64,000 nucleotides of DNA, from the NCBI GenBank assembly GCA_016875635.1, contig VGPD01000001.1:1-64000 (forward strand), in the 5' to 3' direction. This document shows, piece by piece, positions 52,983 through 64,000 of this stretch. The notes beneath the pieces are model-generated. The model was not told the origin of the DNA. It did no database searches and saw only the letters and a list, made by a program, of their open reading frames with translations. Positions within the stretch are counted from its first letter, which is position 1, and every line of letters starts with the position of its first letter. Source of the stretch: Chloroflexota bacterium (lineage in GTDB: Bacteria > Chloroflexota > Dehalococcoidia > UBA2979). A program made the position numbers and the translations under genes.

Positions 52983-53669
52983 GTGGGATTCCTGGACGGT
53001 GTGCGCGAAGACATCCACGCCGCGATGCAGCGTGACCCTGCCGCGCGCTCGGCGCTGGAGGTGCTGCTCACCTACCCCGGCGTCCACGCCCTGATCGCGC
53101 ATCGGGTCGCCCACCGGGTCGACGCCGCCGGATTCCCGTTGCTCGCGCGGCTGATCGCGAACACGGCACGGATGGTCACCGGCATCGACATTCACCCGAA
53201 GGCGCGGATCGGACACTTTCTGTTCATCGACCACGGCATGGGTGTGGTCATCGGCGAGACCGCCGAGATCGGCGACCGCTGCCACATCCTCCAGGGCGTG
53301 ACCCTCGGCGGCACCTCCACCCGGCACGAGAAGCGGCACCCGACGCTGGAGGACGACGTCCTCGTGGGCGCGGGCGCGAAGGTGATCGGCGCGGTCACGA
53401 TCGGCGCGGGCGCGAAGATCGGCGCCGGCTCGGTCGTCGTCTCCTCCGTCCCGCCCGGGGCGACCGTCGTCGGCGTCCCCGGCCATGTGATCGCCTACGC
53501 CAACCGCACGAACGACACGATCGAGCGACTGCCCGACCCGGAGTGGGACCGCATCGACGCCCTCGAGCGCCGTCTGACCGCCATCGAGGCGGAGGTCACG
53601 TCGTTTGAGGCGCAGCGCAAACATGACGAGCAGCGCGCAGGCGGCGAAGGCCGGGAGCCGCTCGGGTGA
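52983..53669 (+). CDS. cysE: Serine O-acetyltransferase
   Basis: CysE acetylates serine with acetyl-CoA, the first step of cysteine synthesis. The 228-residue left-handed beta-helix protein has DPAARSALEVLLTYPGVHAL, the catalytic HGMGVVIGETAEIGD (Asp-His), and hexapeptide repeats (ILQGVTLGGTSTRHEKRHP, VLVGAGAKVIGAVTIGAGAK). The GTG at 52983 (aaagg 8 bases upstream) best fits the family start; GTG at 52956 is the alternative. The stop overlaps cysS, coupling cysteine supply with its tRNA charging. Confidence 0.93.
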   Translation: MGFLDGVREDIHAAMQRDPAARSALEVLLTYPGVHALIAHRVAHRVDAAGFPLLARLIANTARMVTGIDIHPKARIGHFLFIDHGMGVVIGETAEIGDRCHILQGVTLGGTSTRHEKRHPTLEDDVLVGAGAKVIGAVTIGAGAKIGAGSVVVSSVPPGATVVGVPGHVIAYANRTNDTIERLPDPEWDRIDALERRLTAIEAEVTSFEAQRKHDEQRAGGEGREPLG

Positions 53670-55108
53670 GGCTGCAGAACACCCTCACCGGCTCAGTCGA
53701 GGATCTTGTCCCCGTCACACCGGGCCGGATCGGCCTCTACGTCTGCGGTGTCACGCCGTACGACGCCGCCCACGTGGGCCACGCGATGTCGCTCATGGTG
53801 TATGACGTGCTCGTCCGCTACCTGCGCTGGCGCGGCCTCCAGGTGACATTCGTCTCCAACTACACCGACGTGGACGACAAGTTGATCGACCGCGCCGCCC
53901 AGCAGGGGCGCGACCCGCTCGAACTCGCCAACGCGAACATCGAGCAGTGGGAGCGCGAACAGCAGGCGCTCGGCCTGATCCTGCCGGACGTACGGCCGCG
54001 GGTGACCCGGGAGATCGACAACATCATCGGGATGATCGAGGAGATCGTCGCGAACGGCCTCGCCTACGTGACCCCTGCCGGCGACGTGTACTACCGCGTG
54101 CGCTCGAAGGCCGACTACGGCAAGTTGTCGCACCGCAACATCGATGACCTTCGCACCGGCACGCGCTTCGAGCCCGGCGACGCCAAGGAGTTCGCGCTCG
54201 ACTTCGCGCTGTGGAAGGCGCAGAAGCCGGGCGAGCCGGCGTGGCCGTCCCCGTGGGGGCTGGGCCGTCCCGGCTGGCACATCGAGTGCTCCGCGATGGC
54301 GCGCCGTTATCTCGGTGAGCGGTTCGACATCCATGGTGGCGGCGTCGACCTGATCTTTCCGCACCACGAGAACGAGATCGCACAGGCGGAGGCCGCGCAG
54401 CACGCGCCCGGTCCGACCTTCGCGAACATCTGGATGCACAACGGCATGGTCCAGCGCGATGGCGAGAAGATGTCGAAATCCCTCGGCAACGTCGTCAACG
54501 TCGCCGAGGCCCTCGACCGCTGGTCGCCGGACGCCATCCGCATGTACGTCCTGAGTTCGAAGTACCGCCAGCCGAACAACCTCACGGACGAGGCCATGGC
54601 CGCGGCCATCGCCGGTATCGAACGCCTGACCGCAGCGCTCCGGCCCGGCCCCGGCACGGCGCCAACCACCATCGACATCGCCGCATCGCGCGCGCGGTTC
54701 ATCGAAGTGATGGAGGACGACCTCGGGACGCCGCAGGCGCTGGCGACGCTCTTCGACCTTGCGCGCGCCATCAACCGTGGCCGTGATGCGGGCGAGGAGA
54801 TCGGGGCCGCTCAGGCGACACTCCGCGAACTCGCGGGCGTTCTCGGCCTCACGCTCGTCGAGCGGGCGACGGACGAGGCAGCGGCCCGCCTCGACCCCGC
54901 ACCGTTCGCGAAACTCGCGTCACGGCTGGAAGTGGCGTGCAGCGGCAACGATGTCGCGAGCACCATTGACGCGCTCGTGGAGCGCCGCATCGCCGCACGC
55001 ACGGAGAAGTATTGGGCGCTCGCGGACACCATCCGCCAGGAGCTCGATGCCCTCGGCGTGACGCTGGAGGACAGCGCCGCTGGCACCCGCTGGAGCGTGA
55101 AGCGCTAG
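53666..55108 (+). CDS. cysS: Cysteine-tRNA ligase
   Basis: Class I synthetase of 480 residues. It has the HIGH-like segment YDAAHVGHAMS (zinc-coordinating Cys in LYVCGVTPYD), FPHHENEIAQAEA, the KMSKS loop EKMSKSLGN and the DALR-type C-terminal helix bundle. The zinc ligands (CGVTPYD, HIECSAMA, HHENE) are complete. GTG start overlapping cysE (GTGA). The cysE-cysS pair next to ispD/ispF recalls the Bacillus ispD-ispF-gltX-cysE-cysS order, but here the isp genes face the other way. Confidence 0.96.
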   Translation: MRLQNTLTGSVEDLVPVTPGRIGLYVCGVTPYDAAHVGHAMSLMVYDVLVRYLRWRGLQVTFVSNYTDVDDKLIDRAAQQGRDPLELANANIEQWEREQQALGLILPDVRPRVTREIDNIIGMIEEIVANGLAYVTPAGDVYYRVRSKADYGKLSHRNIDDLRTGTRFEPGDAKEFALDFALWKAQKPGEPAWPSPWGLGRPGWHIECSAMARRYLGERFDIHGGGVDLIFPHHENEIAQAEAAQHAPGPTFANIWMHNGMVQRDGEKMSKSLGNVVNVAEALDRWSPDAIRMYVLSSKYRQPNNLTDEAMAAAIAGIERLTAALRPGPGTAPTTIDIAASRARFIEVMEDDLGTPQALATLFDLARAINRGRDAGEEIGAAQATLRELAGVLGLTLVERATDEAAARLDPAPFAKLASRLEVACSGNDVASTIDALVERRIAARTEKYWALADTIRQELDALGVTLEDSAAGTRWSVKR

Positions 55109-55132
55109 GACGGCGCCCGACCGTCCCCCCGA

Positions 55133-55618
55133 CTAGCGCCCGTTCTCCTCGATCAGCGCGACCGCCATCGCCGCGATCGCCTCGCCCGTGCCGAGGCTGC
55201 CGAAGCGCTCGTTGGTGGTCGCCTTCACGTTCACCGAGCCGACCGGCAGGCCGAGGGTCTGCGCGATGCACTCGCGCATGGACTCGATGTGCGGAGCCAG
55301 CCGCGGACGTTCGGCGATCACCGTGGTGTCAACGTTGTGGATGCGGAAGCCCCGCGCGCCGATCAGGCGCTGCACGCGCTTCAGCAACTCACGGCTGTCG
55401 ATGCCCCGCGTGTCCGGGTCGCCCGGTGGAAAGTGACGGCCGATGTCGCCCTCGCCCGCCGCACCGAGCAGCGCGTCGATCAGCGCGTGGATGAGGGCGT
55501 CGCCATCGGAGTGACCCTCGAGCTGCGGGGCCTCCTCGATGTCGACCCCACCAAGGCGGAGGCGCGTGTCTCCGGTGGTGCGGAAACGGTGCAGGTCGTA
55601 GCCGACGCCGACACGCAT
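55133..55618 (-). CDS. ispF: 2-C-methyl-D-erythritol 2,4-cyclodiphosphate synthase
   Basis: IspF cyclises CDP-methylerythritol phosphate in the MEP isoprenoid pathway. The 161-residue protein has the metal site GYDLHRF, EGHSDGDALIHALIDALLGA and DIGRHFPPGDPDTRG, and ends with ATTNERFGSLGTGEAIAAMAVALI. It follows ispD with a one-base gap and converges with cysS across 24 bases. Confidence 0.96.
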   Translation of the reverse strand: MRVGVGYDLHRFRTTGDTRLRLGGVDIEEAPQLEGHSDGDALIHALIDALLGAAGEGDIGRHFPPGDPDTRGIDSRELLKRVQRLIGARGFRIHNVDTTVIAERPRLAPHIESMRECIAQTLGLPVGSVNVKATTNERFGSLGTGEAIAAMAVALIEENGR

Positions 55619-55619
55619 G

Positions 55620-56330
55620 TCATGCCTCCTGGGGTGCGCCTGCGGCGAGCAGCGCCCGCGCGATGGTGAGGTCGGTCGGGGTCGTGATCTTGATGTTCGC
55701 CGGATCGCCGGGGACGACGAACACCGGGACGCCGAGCCATTCCACCATGGCGGCGTCGTCGGTGACATCGCCGGTCACCTCGGCGTGGGCGCGGCGGAGC
55801 AACGGCCCCGCGAACCCCTGCGGGGTTTGCACGGCACGCAGCGGCGCGCGTTCGACGGTCGCGAGGATCCGGCCATCGGCGTCGATGTGCTTCACCGTGT
55901 CCGTCACCGGGATGCCGGGGATCGCTGCACCATGGCGTCGCGCGCCCTCGAGGACGCGACGGGCCAGGGCGGCCGAGGCGAACGGACGCGCACCGTCATG
56001 CACGAGGTACCACGCGGCGTCCGGTGCGGCCGCGATCGCCGCGGCGACCGAGTCCTGACGGCGTGCCCCGCCCTCCACGCAACGGACATCCACACCCAGC
56101 GCGATGGCGTCGGACGCACCGGCGAGGAGATCCGCGTGACGCGCAGCCGGCCCCACGAGGACGAGGGTGCGGACGCCCTCCAGCGTGCCCATGGCGGCGA
56201 TGCTGTGCGTGACCAGGGGACGCCCGAGGAGGTCCGCCCAGAGCTTGTCGACGCCACCCATCCGCGCGGACGAGCCGGCGGCCAGGATGATGACGGCGAG
56301 TCCGCCGGCGGCGGTTTCTGTGGGAGGCAC
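55620..56330 (-). CDS. ispD: 2-C-methyl-D-erythritol 4-phosphate cytidylyltransferase
   Basis: IspD makes CDP-methylerythritol, upstream of IspF in the MEP pathway. The 236-residue nucleotidyltransferase has the CTP-binding loop IILAAGSSARMGGVDKLW, WYLVHDGARPF, and VQTPQGF and TDDAAMVEWLG near the end. GTG start at 56330 with a TAGGAT box 6 bases upstream. ispE is not in the window. Confidence 0.95.
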   Translation of the reverse strand: MPPTETAAGGLAVIILAAGSSARMGGVDKLWADLLGRPLVTHSIAAMGTLEGVRTLVLVGPAARHADLLAGASDAIALGVDVRCVEGGARRQDSVAAAIAAAPDAAWYLVHDGARPFASAALARRVLEGARRHGAAIPGIPVTDTVKHIDADGRILATVERAPLRAVQTPQGFAGPLLRRAHAEVTGDVTDDAAMVEWLGVPVFVVPGDPANIKITTPTDLTIARALLAAGAPQEA

Positions 56331-56336
56331 GGGACG

Positions 56337-56342
56337 ATCCTA
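56337..56342 (-). promoter_or_regulatory. TAGGAT -10 box of ispD-ispF, leaderless
   Basis: On the minus strand TAGGAT lies 6 bases before the GTG start of ispD, without a ribosome-binding site. It fits the TANNNT pattern of other leaderless starts. Confidence 0.4.
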
Positions 56343-56368
56343 GCGCGCCGGTGGCCGCGGGACGGGCG

Positions 56369-56668
56369 CTAGTACTCGATCGTGGCTTCGGGGACGGCGG
56401 GACGCTCGTCCGACGGCAGGAGGATGGAGCGGCGCTCCCGACGGCGCTGCTCGTAATCGCGGAGCGACCGCATGCCGAACAGGCCGAGCAGACTGCCGAG
56501 GATGTACGTCAGGACCATGCCGAAGGTCAACGCCAGCGGGACCGCGACCTGAAGCGGGAACAGGAACGGATCAGGCGAGGCGGGTACGAAGAGGAGCACG
56601 ATGCCGCGCAGGACCATGAGGCCCATGAACGCCGCGGCCAGCAGCCCGAGCACAATCACGACGGACAT
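56369..56668 (-). CDS. Small membrane protein, 99 residues
   Basis: Two membrane spans (VIVLGLLAAAFMGLMVLRGIVLLF and VAVPLALTFGMVLTYILGSLLGLF) are followed by a charged tail (RDYEQRRRERRS) ending EATIEY. Not recognised as a known family. A cgagg ribosome-binding site and a TATAGT -10 box about 15 bases before the ATG support it. It lies upstream of ispD on the same strand, with 38 bases between them. Confidence 0.6.
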   Translation of the reverse strand: MSVVIVLGLLAAAFMGLMVLRGIVLLFVPASPDPFLFPLQVAVPLALTFGMVLTYILGSLLGLFGMRSLRDYEQRRRERRSILLPSDERPAVPEATIEY

Positions 56669-56738
56669 CCTCGTTGCGCGGCGACTATAACATTCGCGAA
56701 CATGCGCGCCGTGACGACATCCCGGACGGGGGCCGACC

Positions 56739-57035
56739 CTGACGATCTCTCGACCCGACGCGACGCTCTGTCCGCAGGGCTGCTACTGGGAATGCGAGCA
56801 TCGTATCCCTGCGGTCGAGCCCGTCAGATTCCCCGGGACACCGCAACCTGTCCACGACGATGCCGGACACCCGCTCCGTCGCTGCCGGGAATGCGGCGGC
56901 TCCTTCTATTCGGCCGGGGTTCACGCGGGTGAGCACGAGCGGTTGCGGGGACAGGGGCTCCTGCCGGAGCGTTATCCCCAGCGATGGCCGGTGATCCTCC
57001 ATCGTGACAGAGCGATGGAGGCGCCCTACGGGTAG
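56739..57035 (+). CDS. Possible small zinc-ribbon protein (non-ATG start)
   Basis: In the 357-base gap between the membrane protein and gdhA, a plus-strand frame runs to a stop at 57033-57035. It encodes LCPQGCYWECEHRI and later RRCRECGGSFYSAG, i.e. C-x3-C-x3-C and C-x2-C clusters like a zinc ribbon, then GEHERLRGQGLLPERYP. No ATG, GTG or TTG precedes the cysteines in frame; the best start is a CTG at 56739, 9 bases after ggggg. It overlaps the gdhA stop by 10 bases. It may be a real non-canonically started gene or a remnant. Confidence 0.3.
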   Translation: MTISRPDATLCPQGCYWECEHRIPAVEPVRFPGTPQPVHDDAGHPLRRCRECGGSFYSAGVHAGEHERLRGQGLLPERYPQRWPVILHRDRAMEAPYG

Positions 57036-58285
57036 ATGCCTCGCAGCGTGATCGCCTCCACGACACGTTCGATGGCAACCCAGTTCGCCGCCTGGCGCAA
57101 CGTGCACGTCCGCGTGCCGATCGGGCATCGTGCGCTGACCACCTGGTACGCCCGCGCCATGATCCGTTGGAGCTCCTGGTTGACGCGGTCCTCCGACCAG
57201 CGCTGGAACTGGCGCGCCTGGACCCACTCGAAGTAGGAGACGGTCACGCCTCCGGCGTTCGCGAGGATGTCCGGGATCACGACAATGCCGCGTTCGCGGA
57301 AGATCGCGTCCGCCTCGGGCGTGGTGGGGCCGTTCGCGCCCTCCACGATCAGTAGCGCCCGTACCGCGCCGGCGTTCGCCTCGGTCAGCACGGTCTCGAG
57401 GGCCGCGGGGACGAGGATGTCCACGTCCGCGGTGAGCACATCGGCGCCGGCTACGACCTCGACGTCGCGCGCGAACTGGTCGCGCCAGGCGGCGAGCGTG
57501 CCGCCGCGCTGGACGAAGGCGTAGGCGGCGCTTGTGTCGATGCCGTCGCGGTGGAACAGCGCGGTGTCCTTGTCGGAGACGTGGGTCACCTTCGCGCCGG
57601 CCTCGCGGATCAGCTTCGCGGCGACGCCGCCCACGTTCCCGAAGCCCTGGACGGCGACGCGGCGCCCAGCGACGCCGCCATGCGCGCGCAGGTGCTCCTG
57701 CATCACGTCGAGGATGCCGCGGCCGGTCGCCTCGAAGCGCCCCTCGGATCCGCCGAGGGCCACCGGCTTGCCGGTGACGACCCCGGGGATCGTGTAGCCG
57801 TGGGTCATGGAGTAGGTGTCCATCATCCACGCCATGACCTGGGGGTTGGTGCCCATGTCGGGCGCGGGGATGTCCTTGTCCGGTCCGATGATCGGGATGA
57901 TCTCGCTCGTGAAGCGCCGGGTCAGGTTCTGCAATTCGTTGGACGATAGCGAGGCGGGTTCGACGGTGACGCCGCCCTTCGCGCCGCCGAACGGAAGGTC
58001 GACCACGGCGCACTTCCACGTCATCAGCATCGCGAGGGCCTTCACCTCATCGAGTCCGACGTGGGCGGAGTAGCGGATCCCCCCCTTGGTGGGCCCGCGC
58101 GCGCCGTTGTGAAGGACGCGGACGCCGTCGAACATCCGGATGGAGCCATCGTCCATCTCGACGGGGAATTGCGTCTGGAACACCGTCTTGAACGCGGTGA
58201 GGTAGTCCCGTAACTCGTCTCGCAGGCTGACCTGGTCGGCGGCCTCGTGGAACTGCGCCAGGGCGCCAGCGAGGATCGGCTCCAT
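57026..58285 (-). CDS. gdhA: Glu/Leu/Phe/Val dehydrogenase (glutamate dehydrogenase type)
   Basis: The 419-residue enzyme links ammonia and central carbon by oxidative deamination of glutamate (or a related amino acid). It has GPTKGGIRY (substrate binding), the catalytic lysine in DLPFGGAKGGVTV, PAPDMGTNPQVMAWMMD, and the Rossmann motif VAVQGFGNVGGVAA, then VEGANGPTTPEAD. Length and motifs fit the hexameric NAD-type glutamate dehydrogenases. ggaagga lies upstream of the ATG. The gap to rpoC (58286-58449) holds the rpoC terminator. Confidence 0.92.
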   Translation of the reverse strand: MEPILAGALAQFHEAADQVSLRDELRDYLTAFKTVFQTQFPVEMDDGSIRMFDGVRVLHNGARGPTKGGIRYSAHVGLDEVKALAMLMTWKCAVVDLPFGGAKGGVTVEPASLSSNELQNLTRRFTSEIIPIIGPDKDIPAPDMGTNPQVMAWMMDTYSMTHGYTIPGVVTGKPVALGGSEGRFEATGRGILDVMQEHLRAHGGVAGRRVAVQGFGNVGGVAAKLIREAGAKVTHVSDKDTALFHRDGIDTSAAYAFVQRGGTLAAWRDQFARDVEVVAGADVLTADVDILVPAALETVLTEANAGAVRALLIVEGANGPTTPEADAIFRERGIVVIPDILANAGGVTVSYFEWVQARQFQRWSEDRVNQELQRIMARAYQVVSARCPIGTRTCTLRQAANWVAIERVVEAITLRGIYP

Positions 58286-58401
58286 GCGGGTGTGTCCTTC
58301 CGCTATGCGGGCGGGATGCCGCGTCCATCATCTCACTCTCGCCGCCGCACGATGAGGCCCGGATGGCCCCGCAGGCATGCTGGAACACCGACAGACAAAC
58401 A

Positions 58402-58427
58402 GAAGGGCCCCTTTGCAGGGGCCCTTC
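58402..58427 (-). terminator. Rho-independent terminator after rpoC
   Basis: An 11-bp stem (gaagggcccct / aggggcccttc, loop TTGC on the plus strand) is followed on the minus strand by TGTTTGTC. It lies 22 bases after the rpoC stop and ends the rpoBC transcript. Confidence 0.8.
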
Positions 58428-58449
58428 GTCTGAACCGGCTATGCGTGCG

Positions 58450-62793
<4,344 letters not shown>

Positions 62794-64000
62794 CTAGTCC
62801 TCCCCCGTCTCGCGGCCGCTCAGGTTGATGCCGAGCCGCGGCAACGCCGCGTCGTCATCACCGAAGCCGACCTCTTCCTCTTCCTCGTTCAGGATCTCGA
62901 CGCTCAGGCAGAGCGACTGGAGTTCCTTGACGAGGACCTTGAAGGACTCCGGCACGCCGGGTTCCATGGTGTTCTCGCCCTTGACGATCGCCTCGTACGT
63001 CTTCACGCGGCCGACGACGTCGTCCGACTTCACGGTGAGCATTTCCTGCAGGATGTGGGCGGCGCCGTACGCCTCCAGTGCCCACACCTCCATCTCACCG
63101 AAGCGCTGGCCACCGAACTGCGCCTTACCGCCCAGCGGCTGCTGGGTGATGAGGGAGTACGGGCCCGTGGAACGGGCGTGGATCTTGTCGTCCACGAGGT
63201 GGATCAGCTTCAGCATGTACATGTAGCCGACGGTCACCGGCTGGTCGAAGGGCTCGCCCGTGCGGCCGTCGAACAGGATCTGCTTGCCCCACACCGGCGG
63301 GGAGAAGCCCGTGCGGTCGGCCATCGCGCGCACGCGCAGGTCGAGGTCCGTCTGGCTCAGGTTGCGGACGTTCGACTCGCCGAGGCCTTCGAGCCAGATG
63401 CTCAGCGCGGCGTGACGGGCGTTGCCAGACGCACCACGCAGGACGGTGGACGGGTCGAAGCCGGCCTCCTTGAGGTAGGCCTCCATCGCCGGGACGTCCA
63501 CGCGCTGGCCGACGTGCTGGTCGCGTGCCGCGAGCGCGTTGCGCGTCTCCACGGCGTTGGCCTGCATGGCGATCCATGACACCGCGAGCTGGTCCTCGAT
63601 GTCCATCGAGATGGCGCCGTCGAATACCGGCGTCACCGCGCGGTAGCCGAGGGTGGAGGCGGCCCACCCGAGGTGGACCTCCAGCACCTGGCCGACGTTC
63701 ATTCGGGACGGCACACCGATCGGGTTCAGCACCACCTCCATCGGACGGCCGTCCGACAGGTAGGGCATGTCCTCGATCGGCTGGACGCGGGAGACCACGC
63801 CCTTGTTGCCGTGGCGGCCCGCCATCTTGTCGCCCTCGCTGATCTTGCGCTTCTGGGCGATCGAGACACGGACCATCATGTTCACGTCCGCGGGGAGTTC
63901 GTCGTTGTTCTCACGACGGAACACCTTCACGTCGATCACCTTGCCGCGCTCGCCGTGCGGGACGCGGAGGCTCGTGTCCTTCACCTCGCGCGCCTTCTCG
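62794..64000 (-). CDS. rpoB: DNA-directed RNA polymerase subunit beta (3' part, runs off the right edge)
   Basis: The frame is open to the right edge. The visible 401 codons start inside the C-terminal half ([19 protein letters not shown]) and include [35 protein letters not shown] [13 protein letters not shown], the [26 protein letters not shown] clamp region and the acidic end [21 protein letters not shown]. rpoC begins at the base after the stop codon (TAG then ATG on the minus strand). Confidence 0.97.
   Translation of the reverse strand, partial: EKAREVKDTSLRVPHGERGKVIDVKVFRRENNDELPADVNMMVRVSIAQKRKISEGDKMAGRHGNKGVVSRVQPIEDMPYLSDGRPMEVVLNPIGVPSRMNVGQVLEVHLGWAASTLGYRAVTPVFDGAISMDIEDQLAVSWIAMQANAVETRNALAARDQHVGQRVDVPAMEAYLKEAGFDPSTVLRGASGNARHAALSIWLEGLGESNVRNLSQTDLDLRVRAMADRTGFSPPVWGKQILFDGRTGEPFDQPVTVGYMYMLKLIHLVDDKIHARSTGPYSLITQQPLGGKAQFGGQRFGEMEVWALEAYGAAHILQEMLTVKSDDVVGRVKTYEAIVKGENTMEPGVPESFKVLVKELQSLCLSVEILNEEEEEVGFGDDDAALPRLGINLSGRETGED

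Overview
The window is a GC-rich bacterial chromosome segment made almost entirely of housekeeping genes, tightly packed with many 1-4 base start/stop overlaps. No rRNA, tRNA, IS element, prophage or CRISPR array was seen. The HrcA/CIRCE heat-shock control, the mix of lysine/threonine, PLP, MEP-isoprenoid and RNA polymerase genes, and the MoxR-DUF58-transglutaminase and LysM-M23 genes suggest a Chloroflexota bacterium, perhaps Dehalococcoidia or Tepidiformia. This placement is inference, not proof.

Layout. 1-4049: 3' end of an S1-domain protein (probably PNPase) with an Arg/Gly tail, a nucleotidyltransferase, then dapB-asd-dapA (lysine/diaminopimelate). 4067-9047 (minus): unknown protein, pheA with a frameshifted fpg-type glycosylase, two TrkA-type NAD-binding proteins with a universal stress protein and a 58-residue membrane protein, and a phosphodiesterase. 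9160-14371 (plus): pdxS-pdxT-GNAT-like-R3H ATPase-tmk. Then thiolase (minus), thrB-lysC and dnaE (plus). 21907-32316: two MoxR operons facing tail to tail. One is MoxR-DUF58-BatD-like-BatA-BatB/C. The other is MoxR-DUF58-TgpA-like. A Tat-exported M23 peptidase diverges from the second. 33583-40144 (minus): hrcA-grpE-dnaK, phosphatase, dnaJ-prmA under a perfect CIRCE. 40311-44675 (plus): CMD-family protein, ECF sigma factor, fabH, a cysteine-less ketosynthase and a degenerate metallo-beta-lactamase-fold protein. 44755-50719 (minus): LysM-M23, rho, transaldolase, DUF2269-like membrane protein, pyrG. 50838-55108 (plus): methyltransferase, membrane-sensor/LuxR fusion, cysE-cysS. 55133-64000 (minus): ispF, ispD, small membrane protein, gdhA, rpoC and partial rpoB.

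Main points of interest. Three genes keep their fold but have lost catalytic residues: the transglutaminase (Cys/His/Asp replaced by Phe/Trp/Asn), the FabF-like ketosynthase (Cys replaced by Ala) and the MBL-fold protein (most metal ligands lost). PdxS carries a histone-H1-like Ala/Lys/Pro extension. BatB and BatC are fused around a relict-looking lipobox. At least seven genes have a TANNNT box 6-7 bases before the start codon, which suggests leaderless transcription is common here.
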